From positions 50,775,169-50,839,168 of the forward strand of contig OX485806.1 of assembly GCA_950295325.1 (NCBI GenBank): a DNA stretch of 64,000 bases, read 5' to 3'. A program made the translations under genes and the position numbers. The stretch is from Polytrichum commune. Lineage: Eukaryota; Streptophyta; Polytrichopsida; Polytrichales; Polytrichaceae. Below, in pieces: positions 49,876-61,100 of the stretch; the first letter of the stretch is position 1, and each line of letters begins with the position of its first letter. Under the pieces are notes generated by a model. The model saw nothing but the letters and a program-made list of their open reading frames with translations, did not search any database and was not told the origin of the DNA.

Positions 49876-51855
49876 ACTAATATAATATTTATAATATTTA
49901 AACACCTTTGAATTCGTAATTATTTCCATACCCATACACTTACAAGTCCATAAATTGCAAAAAATTAAAAAGATTTTACAATATTCCAATAGATCCTAGA
50001 ATATTCCCAAAAAGATTCAAAAAAGATTTCACATTTACTAAAATTTTGTTGATTTGGTCATTGTACTATTCTAATCAACAAAAATGTAGGCAGTAAACTG
50101 TTGATTTTTACAAAAATTCAAAAATCAGTGAAATCGGTCATTACAGTGCACGGATCGACAAAGATCTGTTGATTTTTTGTTGATTTGGTCATGATTTTCT
50201 AGTAGTGGTTTCTGATAGGAACTTCAGTAATTGCAGATCTACTGTTGGTTTTGTGATTTTTCAAGCCATTTTCGTAGATAATTGTGTAGTTGTCCTATTG
50301 TGGTTATGTTAATTGGAGGTTGAAGATGTCCTGCATTTGCGAACTAATAAGGAGGTGACAACACCTCGCTTGCTATATTGGTGTTTGTTGGCTCAGATCA
50401 TGTTTGTTGTGTGTTTCTCCAGGCACAGAAATTTGTGGGTATAAAAGATCAACTGGCAGAAGTTTGTGTAGCAAAGATTCGAGATGCTGAGGGCCCTGAA
50501 GAAGCAGCTAGATTCGGGAGAACATTTGCACGCCAGCGTCCCGATCTGGTACTACCCATTGACAGCAGTGAATTTGCAGAGTAAAGTTTATGTAAGACTA
50601 AATCTGAAGGCCTTTAACAAGTTTGCATCTTAGACTGGTGCCGACCTTTGCAGTAATATTATGATGTGGCCTGGTGATTACATGTTAGACCCGATTGGTC
50701 AGTGGCAAGGTTAAGTGCAATGAAGAGAGCCCTGCACGAAATTGCCCAAAGCACTGAATGGGAGCCAAACGGAATGTAATTGGTTGCGGCTGAGTATACA
50801 CTCAAGGTAAGACTTCGGAGGTCTCTCTATTTTCATTTTGGAGATGTAATTTTTGTTTTGTGCTCCACCTTTGCCTGTTTCTGAAGAATTTGTATATTCT
50901 CTTTGTGGTGTTGGTCAGGTAAGGCGACCTGATAATGCCACTACAGGTGTTTTAATTCGAATCCTGTCCTAGGTACATTTAGCTCCAAACAAACGTGATG
51001 TCTTTGTTGGTGCTCATCCAATTTTGAGCTTGTACAAAGAGTTCACATAAAACTTGAAATAGGGCAGGACATATCTATTACTGCTCACTGTGTCTTTTGG
51101 TTGGATGTTTTTTTTAGGTTGATGACTTGGAAGAGGTCAGTGAATACTACCAGAACAAGGGCCGCATCTCAACCTTTTTGTCACCCGTATCGACATTCCA
51201 AAACTTATACGTACGTGTGTGCGACGAGCAGCAGCACTGGAAGGAACTTACATACTTGTATATTCAATATGATGAGTGTGATAATGCAGCTGCAACAATG
51301 ATGAGTCACTGCTCCAGAGGGCAGCAGCTGTATTATGTTTTTTGATTTAATGTTCCAATTCTTTTCAAAGGATTAGTGCCACTATTTCTCAATGATTTCA
51401 ATGATGTTAATGAGGCTTTGAATGAACTTTACATTGAGTAGGAGGATTACAAACGTCTCAGGGAATCCATTGATATGTATGATAACTTGTGCCAGATTTC
51501 AATGGCACAAAGGGTCAGCTTTCCACCCTTTCTCCAAAGTATTTCTCGAATAGGTGTGGGGCAGTTGGGTGTAACATTGCTCGTGATTGTGAAAGCTTGT
51601 ATGTACAGTAAACTGGATTCCCAGAGGGTATGTCGTTCAAAAAGTTTAATTTGCACCAGATCGAAATGCGACGAGTTGCCGCATACATCTACAAGAAGGC
51701 AGGAAGATGGAAACAATTTGTTCCGTATTGTCAACATTAAGTTCAATAGACCCATCTTATTTCTTGTATCTATAATCTATCAAGTGCGTCAGACAATTAT
51801 CATTTCTCCTAATACAGAATGGCCACGAGTGTACGCAGATAATGGTTTTCCTTCA

Positions 51856-52324
51856 TGGATATTCTATTCTTCACCTCCTTCAACCCGTCACAAAGACGAT
51901 CTTTCAATGTCTTTTCTTGCAAAATGTCCTCAAGGTATGCTTCAAGATAGATGGCCTGTATTTTCCCCACATGGCGTAAGGTATGAGTTGCGTGACCATC
52001 TTCCTATGGTCTTTGGAGTAAAGCCCAAAGTGGATATTGTAGGTGTTCACCAACACGCTCAACTGCACACCCTTAGGTAATGCCCGTGCATTCTTCGCCG
52101 TTGATGTAGACAATGTGTGTGGATTCTCACCACGCACATGTATGGTGACAATAACCGGATCAACACCCCAAGGAGGACGGCCAACCATCCTAGGGATAGG
52201 GGAAGGAGCTAGTGTGGACTGGGTGATGGTGAAGTCATCCTTTAGCTCAATTGATGATAGCATGCCAATTCCCTTCGCCACCCTTGCGTCTACTTGCTCC
52301 AACATTAAGTTCTCAAGTATGGAC
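51856..52324 (+). repeat. Direct copy of 37199-37667 (Harbinger partner ORF segment)
   Basis: 469 bp aligns to 37199-37667 at a constant offset of 14,657 with no difference that I can see. Its right end is exactly the 5' LTR boundary. Its left end abuts clathrin-derived or unknown DNA. Confidence 0.9.
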
Positions 52325-53025
52325 TGTGAGCCCAAAAGGGTGCCCACATTTAGTCTTAGACCCTTGAAACGTTAGTTGATGCACTTTGAAGTAGCATGTT
52401 ACTTCACAAAAATATAAAAAGAGTGAAATGTTAGTCTTAGAAGTACCATGTTGTAAGAGGCTAGGATGTGAGTTGTTATTGTGTTTTTACCTTCGGAAGG
52501 ATTTGAGTGAATGAGGATAGGTAAAGAGAACTTGGATTGAGTAGTTAGTGAGTAGGCTAGTACAAATGGATGGAGACAACCAAAGTGACTCAAGAGGCAA
52601 GTGCATTCGAATTGGGATGAATGGAGGATCACATGGAGCGCACAAGTGGACCACCTCATCATGGCCACTTAATGGGGAAGGCCCAAGGAAGAATGCAAGG
52701 TGGAGGATAAGCAAATTCTCAAAGCACCAATCAAATCACGAGTTAAGCATCGTGGTTTGAATTAAGTGGTGAGCGACGATTTGGGAAAGTAAGGGGAGAA
52801 AGTTATGGCGGCGGAAAGCGAAGGAGGCTAAGTTTGGGTTGAAGCATCCCAAGTTTGGTAAAGTGTGGTAGGTAGAAAGCCAAGGCTAGTTAAATGTTCG
52901 AATTAGGATCCTTGTTGATCATTTGAGGGAGGAAGGCTTAGAAGATAGGATTGGCGCCTACTAAGTAGGAGGAAATCTCAAGGGCTTATCGTGAGCCTTG
53001 AGGGTGCTCACCCCCTCAAGCTTAC

Positions 53026-53032
53026 TATATAA
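53026..53032 (+). promoter_or_regulatory. TATA box of the 5' LTR
   Basis: TATATAA within CTTACTATATAATCCCTC. Downstream lies a conserved block, GGCACCCCACGAGTTATAAG then TGTGGGTGTGGG, able to form a stem, which probably belongs to the R region. Confidence 0.55.
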
Positions 53033-53540
53033 TCCCTCATTCTTCCCTCACTCATCCTCTCTTTCCTTTGTGCTCCAAGGCACCCCACGAGTTATAAGTG
53101 TGGGTGTGGGAAGCCATATTGGAGCACATGTGTGTGCTTAGTTTTTAGTTTGAGAGCCAAGGCTTGTTAGCCTTGAAGAGGGCTTGACCTCTTGGTAGAA
53201 TTAGTGTTGACGTGAAGGATTTTAAAGTTAATTCATGATTCCAATTTGTGGTACTTTAAGTTCATGTTTTGAATACACGTGGTTGCAAGTTCCATGTTTA
53301 AGAGTTGAGCACTTGATGTTGTGATGAGTGCAAAAATATACTTGTGTGGATTAGTTAGTCTTAGTGAAGTTAGGAAATTCTCTCTCCCCCTCTCCTCTCT
53401 AGGATTTTAGGATTTTAGGATTAGAGAAGAATTGTGTGATTAGAAAGGGGTTGTTAGTAGAATTAGGGAAATTAGGTAGGAAGATTAGTTAAGGGCTTGA
53501 ATAATTAGTGAGGTAGTTGGGGATTACAACTACAAAGTTG

Positions 53541-53790
53541 TGGGTTTATGAAGGAGCTGGGTTTATGAAGGAGCTGGGTTTGTTTAGTTAGAAAGTAAAG
53601 AGCTGGGTTTATGAAGGACCTGGGTTTGTTTAGTTAGAAGCTAAGGAGCTGGGTTCATGAAGGAGCTGGGTTTATGAAGGAGCTGGGTTTGTTTAGTTAG
53701 AAGCTAAGAAGCTGGGTTTATGAAGGAGCTGGGTTTATGAAGGAGCTAGGTTTATGTAATTAGAAAGTAAAGAGATGGGTTCATGAAGGA
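53541..53790 (+). repeat. Tandem array in 5' LTR, units of 17 and about 46 bp
   Basis: Units of GAGCTGGGTTTATGAAG, with a longer unit adding TTTGTTTAGTTAGAAGCTAA. The 3' LTR copy (about 62660-62862) is one 46-bp unit shorter. Confidence 0.85.
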
Positions 53791-53905
53791 GCTTAGTAGA
53801 TAGCCTACCTAATTAGCTCATAGACAAGTAGTTAGTTACATTATGCTAGTTAGTGTTATGTGTGGCTTTCACAAGTAAATGTATTTGACATTGATTATAG
53901 AGAAT

Positions 53906-53924
53906 AGTGTTTTTTTTAACACTT
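53906..53924 (+). promoter_or_regulatory. Conserved LTR hairpin
   Basis: AGTGTTTTTTTTAACACTT, 38 nt before ATGGAGAATG (53963). Present identically at 62978-62996 in the 3' LTR and, with a shorter loop, in both solo LTRs. Confidence 0.6.
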
Positions 53925-54236
53925 GCATCCTCTCTTTAAAAATAAACCACGTGCACAACTTAATGGAGAATGTGGAGCACTCTCGCGATGGCAAGACAAA
54001 GGAAGCAAAGACCAAAGGTGCGAGGGAAAGATTGACATAAGTCACATAAGTATTTCTTAATACTTAAAGGCTTATGTACGGTATGGAGACACCAATTAAA
54101 TCCAAGACCACTTGAAGGGTGAACCTTGCACTATGGACTCATCCAAGTCCAAATCCAATACCGCGGAGGAATGTGAGCCCAAACCCACTACTCGGACTAC
54201 GGACGCTTAAGGGTGGGGGGTTTGGCCTCACATAAT

Positions 54237-54254
54237 TGGTGCGTCCGCCGGGAG
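54237..54254 (+). promoter_or_regulatory. Primer binding site
   Basis: TGGTGCGTCCGCCGGGAG begins four bases after the 5' LTR. From memory it pairs, with about one mismatch, with the 3' end of plant tRNA-Gly(UCC), which ends in CCCGGCAGACGCACCA. Position and the leading TGG fit a primer site; the tRNA identity is tentative. Confidence 0.6.
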
Positions 54255-55141
54255 CGAAGCGGAAGGTAGTTACAAGACTTGGAGGCGACTAGGAGACTTG
54301 GAGGCAACTAGGAAAAATTGGAGACACAAACTTGAGAGAAGGGAAGGAGCACCCGAAACTCGGTAAGTATTCTCTCTTTGGGTTACATTTGAATTCATTG
54401 TATTTCAACTATTCCTTGGAATGAATTGCATTGTCAATTACGCAAATTTATTTTTGAGGAAGGAGCGCGGCGAAGGTACGTCCTCAATCTTTTTGGGGAT
54501 TTGCTAAGAACTTAAAAGGAACCTATAACCGAGTAGCTCATTAAAACATTAGAGGGTAAATTCACCTTAGGACATTGAACTTTGACACTCACCTCGGGGT
54601 GAGTCTCAAAGTTTTGGGAGTTGTCATTTCATGCTCTAGATTAAATTAATATTTCACAAAGTTTATGGTGTTGTTACATTGAGTCACGATTGAGGGGAGT
54701 GCTAACTCACAGGGGGATGCGATTGCTCAAGGTATGTTTATTTCTTCAAAGTGAACTCATTAACTAATTAAGGAATGCCTTTTGTACTCGTGATTGTTGT
54801 TATCCGTTGTAGAGGGTAATTCCCGAATTGTGGATGGTGTGAGAAGTTGAAGGGTGAAGCCTCGACTTTTAACATAATCTACTCGGAAGGTCACCCCCTC
54901 ACAATCGGTATTGTGGTGAGTGTTAATTTGCGGGAAGGTGCGGAGGTGATGCTCCGACTTAACCAAAAAATTAACATGAACATGCCTATCCCCTATTGGG
55001 ATTCTTTCACCTAAGTGGGCTTGCAGGTTCTTTTCCTCACCTCCTAAAAAAATTATAATCACACCAAGACAAGTGAAAATATTAAGAGGGGAATTGCTAG
55101 GATTATGTGTGGTCAAGTGAGGGTCGATCGATTCTTATGGA
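54255..55141 (+). other. Untranslated leader before gag
   Basis: About 890 nt between primer site and gag start, longer than in many gypsy elements. Short upstream ATGs occur. It probably holds packaging and dimerisation signals; no ORF is supported. Confidence 0.5.
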
Positions 55142-58100
55142 ATGCAAGGTAGGACTCGCTCACAAAAACCAAGTTTGATAGTAGGACTAGAGAAATCTAC
55201 TCGAAAGAGGCGGTCCTCTAAAATCAGTGATAGATTAGAACAAGATAATGTTAGAATAGAAAGTTGTTTGAACGTCGAACCTAGGACTAGGTCAATTCTA
55301 GACACCTTAGAACTTGGAGCTCAACTTGAAGAGGAGATCACTCCCTCCAAATTGAGTGGTGAAACTTCTTCGGAAAATTACACACTTAGAGAAGAATTCC
55401 CGGTAGAAGTTGATAGGGGATTGTTGAATAGTTCACCGGTCACCATGGCCGAGGAACGGGGGATGGATCCACCACCCATACCCCCAATTCCGCCCATACC
55501 TCCTATACCTCCAATAGACCCATTGGTTAGGCCAAGAGGCCTACCAATTGTGGTTCCACAAAATTTAGCGGCGATGGATATGCCATCTCATCTCCCTAAA
55601 TTTTATGGGACCAAGGATGAGGACCCCTCTCGGCACATGGAACGGTATATCGAACGGTTGGCTAGCTTCCTCATAACCGACCCGGGTTATTGGTTAGTGT
55701 GGTTTCCTACCACTCTAGAGGGGGAAGCCTATGAATGGTATCGGGATCATGCCGAGGGACATTTTAGGGGATGGGAACAATTACAAAGGGAGTTTCTTAA
55801 CGAATTTAGGCCGGAAGTGGGTCAAAGTACCGCATTAAGGGCATTGTCGTCATTGAAGCAAGGAAGGGAGGAAGAAATTTCGGCTTACATTAGGAGGTTT
55901 GATTTAGTGTGCACTAGATTTGTGGGTACCATGCTCAACGACGACACGCTAAAGCAATTTTTCATTCAAGGGTTTTTTAAGTCCGGAACTATTAGGGGTG
56001 TTCTAGAAAGGAATCCCTTGACCTTGGCGGATGCCAAGCGTGCGGCTAGAGATATTGAAAACTTGGATAAAAATCACGAAAGGCTATGGAGAAGGGAGGA
56101 TGAATTGATCCCACAATTCATCCCCATACGCCCTAGGGTGGTAGCGGTAGAACCCGCTAAGTATGAGAACCAAATTCCATATGCCATTGTGGACACCGGT
56201 CCCCGACCTTTAGCGGTTAGGGAACCGGCACCTCTTTTGGCACTACCGGCCCCTAGAACGGATCCACACTTGGAGGAGGTTGAGAGAAGACTAGGTGCTA
56301 GCCAACTAGGATTCCAAGAGGCTATGATAAAACAAATGCAAAGCCTCACGGATCAAATGTCATTAATGATCCGGAGTCAACAACCGGGGCCTCCACCCCC
56401 GGTTGAGTCGGGTAGGCATTCTTCCGGATTATGGTGTGTCCAATGTGGCCAACCGGGCCACACGCGTCAATTTTGTAGAAGTGGACAAAACCGTGACCAA
56501 AGAGGAAACGGTAACCCACCTCAACAAAATCAACGAGGTCAAGCGCCACCTCACTATGGAAATGGAAGCAATAGAGGACCACAACCTAGAGGGCAAGGTG
56601 GCCAAAATTTAGAGAAGAAGGAATTTCATCCCTTTTGTGGAAGGTGGCACGCTCAAGGACAATGTTGGTCCGAAGGTCAAGAGTTTAATTGTAGCAATTG
56701 TGGAGGAAGTCATCCCTCGGATACGTGTCGCCAACCGGACAAAATAATTAATGTCCCTTACCCGGTGGCTAATCCACAACAACAAGCAAGGGATAATATG
56801 CGAGGTGCTAGGCCACAAGGAGTACCGGCCAATGAACTTAGGCCACCTAACTTATACTATGACCATAGTAATGCTAGGCAAACTTTTCATCCACCGGCGG
56901 GCTTGCAAACTACAACCGGTTACATTCCAATACAAAATAGACAAGGAGTTCCACCTAATGGTAGTAACGGGAGACAAGCGCCTCCAACGGATCCGGGACC
57001 ATCTAACTCCCAAGATGTTAGGTTCATGGATGGAGTGTTGGAGGCCACATGTGATGACATGCTTCCTCTCCCAACGAGAATTGGAGAGGAGCAAAGTCAA
57101 TGGCCTCCTCACACCAATGCTATTACATATGAGTTAGTGAAGGGTAAGGGTGTGGTTGAAGAAGCACCTGCACTAGCGGTAACTACTAGGGCTAGGAGAG
57201 GGGATGCCCCGTTGGAGGTAGGAATAGGAGAGCAAGGAAATTACTCTTCGGATGAAGAGATTAATCTCTCCGAGTTGGATAGGGTAGCTAGAAGAGCTAC
57301 TAAGGATGTGGAGAGGGAAAATATAATTTTACAAGATAGGGAGAGGACTAATGCGGTACATGACTTGGATAATAGCGATGTGGGTGAATGGGAAGGACCG
57401 GGGGTTCCCGTAGACGAATTCGACGTAGTGGGTAATTCTAAGGTGGAAAGATCTACCGGGTACGACTTGTGGGCGGACCTTAGTACACTCAAGGCGGATA
57501 TTACTTTCGGCCAACTATTGGAAATTTCACCCACGGCAAGGAAAACATTAAAGGAGGGAATGCCGGTACACAAGAGGATGAGGAAGGTGAAAGCTAAAAT
57601 AACCGCTAGGATCCAATCACAAGGTGGAAGAGACGTGAAAGCTATAGAAATAGAAGTTGTTATAGTAGATAAGGTGGTTCCTAATGTGCTAGTCGACGGA
57701 GGGAGTAGTCTAAATATACTACCGGAGGATACTATGAAAAAATTGGGACTTGGACTCACGGGGCCTTCACCTTTGGTCATAAATATGGCAAATCAAAGAT
57801 CGACTACGCCTTTGGGGATGATCAAGGATTGTAGAATGACTACGGGAGGTGAGGAGTACTTGGTCACCTTCCATGTCATTAAAATGCACTCCAACAAGGA
57901 CACCTTCCCCATTTTGCTAGGTAGGCCTTGGTTGCGGATGGCGAATGCTATGGTCAATTGGGGTGGACCTAAACCATCCATCACTTATGGTCCGGAGGGT
58001 AATAGGGTCATAGTGTCCATTGGTTCATTAGAAGGATGGATGAAGAAGGAGATGTATTTGCCATTGGAGAAGGAAATTGATGACTTAAACGAGAATGAGA

Positions 58101-61100
58101 TTGGCAAGGCATTGGTGGGAGTCGTCCATCCCGAAGGTCAAAGGGTTGTTATAGATTCGGGCTCGGGAAGTCTAGGTCCTAATTTTTACAATTATGGGGA
58201 TAATGGGGATTATGCCCAATGGCTAAGGGAGTACCCCGAGTCCGAGGTTGATGTAATGGTTACATTTCACCAAGTAGGCTTAGGGAGTGAATTTCCTAGT
58301 GTTAGTTTAGGAGAGGGCTCATTGTTGGAGCCATGTGAGGTGCTCACCGAGGAAGAGTGGATTAGCGGTGGGTTAACACCTTGGGTAGATGACGTGGAAG
58401 AGGGTGAGGTTAGTTTAATTCATGTAGATGGGACTCAAGAGGAGGATGTGATTATTGAGTCATCGAAATTGGAGGAGCCTTTACATTCCAAGACCACGTC
58501 TACGGGGATAGTTGTAGGTCAAGATGTGAAAGATTACCCCAATGTGCCTTCCGATTGGTATCGGAACAAAGAGGAACAAGCACATGTGTCGGAAGCGGAT
58601 TGGCGGTACGTGGATGTGAAATTAAAGAATGGAAAAACCCGACAAATGAAGATGGGCTCCAAATTGGGGGAGAAAGAGGTTAGGGAGTATAGCAATTTGG
58701 TGGATGAGTTTAGTGATACTTTTGCATGGTCCTACGATGAGCTTAAGGGAATTCCTAGGGAAATGGTAGAGCACCGGATTCCTTTAATTCCGGGGGCGAG
58801 GCCAATTAGACAAAAGGAGAGGAGGATGAATCCTCAATTGCAATTGTTGGTGAAAGCGGAATTGGAAAGGTTATTGAAGGCCGGGTTTATCAAGCCGGTG
58901 GAAATCACGGATTGGGTTTCTCCTATGGTCTTAGTAAAGAAAAAAAATGGGAAATTAAGGGTTTGTGTCGACTATAGGAAATTGAATTCGTGCACACAAA
59001 AGGATCACTTCCCCTTACCTTTTATCACCTTGTTGCTTGAGGAGGTTGGAGGTCATTCGCGATATACCTTTATGGATGGGTATGCGGGTTATAATCAAAT
59101 TTCCATAGCCCTCCAAGATATCCATAAAACGGCTTTTACTACACCTTGGGGTACTTTTGTGTGGGTAGTGATGCCATTTGGGTTATGTAATGCCCCGGCT
59201 ACTTTCCAACGATTAGTAATGTATATCTTCACCGACTTGTTGTTCAAATCCATGACCGTCTTTGTGGACGATTTAAGCACACAAAGTAATGTGGATGATC
59301 ACCTACATTGTGTTAGGGAGGCATTGGTTAGGTGTAGGAAGATGAGGTTAGCATTGAACCCGGATAAGACATTTTTGGGAGTGAATAAGGGAGTGTTGTT
59401 GGGTTATGTTGTTAGTGAGAAAGGTAGAGAACCCGATCCGGATAAGATTGCGGCCATAAGCGACTTGGCAACTCCAACCAATTCCAAGGGGATCTCTAAG
59501 TTGTTAGGACATGTGGGATGGTACCGGGAACTTATTCCTAATTTTTCAAAGATAGCGGTGCCCATTACCCATTTGCTCAAAAATGATGTCAAATTCGAGT
59601 GGACGGATGCTTGTCAAAAAACCTTTGAGGAATTGCGGGATAGGTTGAGCACCTATCCGGTGTTGATACCACCCAATTGGGGTAAACCTTTTCACGTCTA
59701 TTGTGATGCTAGTAATGTGGCAATAGGGAGTGCGCTTTGTCAAGCAACGGGAGAAAAAGAGAAGGATCAACCTATAGCTTATGCGAGTAAGCAATTGACC
59801 CCCGCCGAAAGAAACTACTCTACAACGGAGAGGGAGTGCCTAGCCATGGTGTTTTCCGTTAAAAAGTTTAGGCATTACCTCATGTGCAACCCGGTTGTAT
59901 TTTTTGTTGACCACATGGCTATCAAGTATCTAATTAACAAGGCGGAGTTAAGTGGTAGGTTAGCTAGGTGGGTTTTGTTATTAGAAGAATTCGACTACAC
60001 GGTGGAATATAAACCGGGTCGTATGCATTTACAAGCGGACCACTTGTCTAGGTTGTCGGAGGAGATAGGAAAAAATCCGGTAAATGATATGTTAGTAGAT
60101 GATAGCCTCTTTGTGGTCACTTCTACACCGGAGTGGTATGCGGGCATAGTGGAATTTCTAACAACCCACAAGTTGCCCAAAGAGTGGACAAAAGAAGAGA
60201 GAAGGAAGGTGAGGGTAAATAGTAGGCAATTTGTTGTAGTGGGCCATAGGTTGTTTAGAAGGGGGTCCGATGGTATTTTACGACGATGCGTGTCAAAAAC
60301 GGAGGTTGAAGCGATTTTAATCGCTTGCCACGATAGCGCTTGCGGCGGTCACTTCTCGGGTCAACTCACCGGGCAAAAAATACTTAGAGCGGGCTACTTT
60401 TGGCCTACACTATTTAAGGACGCCCATGACTATGTAAGGAAATGCGACGCTTGCCAACGGTATGCCCGAGACGACCTTAGAATGGAGATGCCTTTACATG
60501 TATCATTACCCTTAATTCCTTTCGAAAAATGGGGCATCGACTATGTGGGTGAGGTCCATCCCCAATCTTCAAAAGGAATGAAATATATTGTGGTGGCAAC
60601 CGAGTACCTCACCAAGTGGGCGGAAGCCAAAGCGGTGAAGACCGACACGGCGGAACACGCGGCAACATTTATGTACGAAAACATAATTTCGCAGTTCGGG
60701 GTGCCGAAGATCCTAGTAAGCGATAGGGGTACTCACTTTTTGAATGACTTGATTCGAGAGATGACAGAGAAATTTAAAATTGATCACCGGAAGACTACTC
60801 CCTACCACCCACAAACCAATGGACAAACGGAAAGGGTTAACGGAATTTTGGTGAGTATACTACGCAAGACGGTTATAGACTCGAAGCGGGATTGGGATAC
60901 GAAACTAATGGCGGCACTTTGGGCATACCGTACAACCTATAAGGTAACTACGCGTGCTACACCATTTTCCTTAGTCTATGGTCTTGAAGCGACACTACCA
61001 ATCGAATATGAAGTCGAGTCACTTAGGGTGGCCGTGAGTACGAGACTTACCGAAAGTCAATCCTTACGAAATCGACTAACCGATTTGGAAGCACTTGACG

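Larger units (their letters stand above)
48791..50210 (+). mobile_element. Non-autonomous CACTA (EnSpm) element, TSD GTT
   Basis: The element is 48794-50207 (1,414 bp). Its terminal inverted repeats are CACTAGTAGAAAAT (left) and CACTACTAGAAAAT (right, reverse complement), 13 of 14 matching. The 3-bp TSD GTT occupies 48791-48793 and 50208-50210. Subterminal GTTGATTTGGTCA motifs and variants recur at both ends (48855-48910, 50045-50200), as expected for transposase-binding sites. There is no transposase ORF. It carries a tRNA-like segment and a long AT minisatellite and sits in the intron between the two NADAR exons. Confidence 0.88.
48547..50790 (+). pseudogene. NADAR-domain (YbiA/COG3236-type) gene fragment
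   Basis: NADAR proteins act on ADP-ribose-linked or riboflavin-pathway intermediates; in plants the domain occurs in the PyrR riboflavin enzyme. Exon A (48547-48711) encodes ISFYKPWDPYGALSNFSPHP and ends SVEHYYQ at a CAG/GTAAAA donor. After a CACTA-laden intron, exon B (50423-50548) resumes in phase with AQKFVGIKDQLAEVCVAKIR and ends ARQRPDL. A third block starts with VRPDW at about 50684 and continues ARLSAMKRALHEI to a stop at 50782. The junction before VRPDW lacks an AG acceptor (AT instead), so splicing there is probably lost. The glycine-rich C-terminal part of the domain is missing. It lies inside the clathrin relic. Confidence 0.65.
47760..51740 (+). pseudogene. Clathrin heavy chain mosaic pseudogene (interrupted)
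   Basis: Segments of a clathrin heavy chain gene lie in correct order on the plus strand: [20 protein letters not shown] through [11 protein letters not shown] (about 47885-48090), [15 protein letters not shown] (about 48155-48210), [13 protein letters not shown] (51118), [19 protein letters not shown] (about 51217-51280), VNEALNELYIE-stop-EDYKRLRESIDMYDN (about 51405-51490) and EMRRVAAYIYKKAGRWKQ (about 51662-51715). In-frame stops at 47863, 48019, 48115 and 51438 and the loss of long stretches between blocks show it is dead. The functional protein is about 1,700 residues; these pieces come from its middle and distal leg. Blocks up to LNII and from VDDLEE are neighbours in normal clathrin, so the 2.9 kb between them, which holds NADAR exons, is foreign. 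Confidence 0.85.
52325..54232 (+). repeat. 5' LTR (1,908 bp)
   Basis: TGTGAGCCCAAAAGGGTGCC to GGTTTGGCCTCACA. Relative to the 3' LTR it has one extra 46-bp unit in the tandem array and lacks about 257 bp that hold the small-ORF core. The deletion joins METP to IKSKTT-stop at about 54100, between CCA microhomologies. Confidence 0.93.

Noticed and set aside
50918-50985. tRNA-like stretch with AATTCGAATCC
   Set aside because: Only a weak B-box-like word; no acceptor stem, no A box at proper spacing and no cloverleaf could be drawn.
47600-51860. Helitron boundaries around the clathrin/NADAR mosaic
   Set aside because: No convincing 5' TC or 3' hairpin-CTRR end was found, so capture by a Helitron stays a hypothesis only.
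57241-57780. 179-codon minus-strand ORF within gag-pol
   Set aside because: Antisense shadow of a well-supported polyprotein; serine- and threonine-rich with no family signature.
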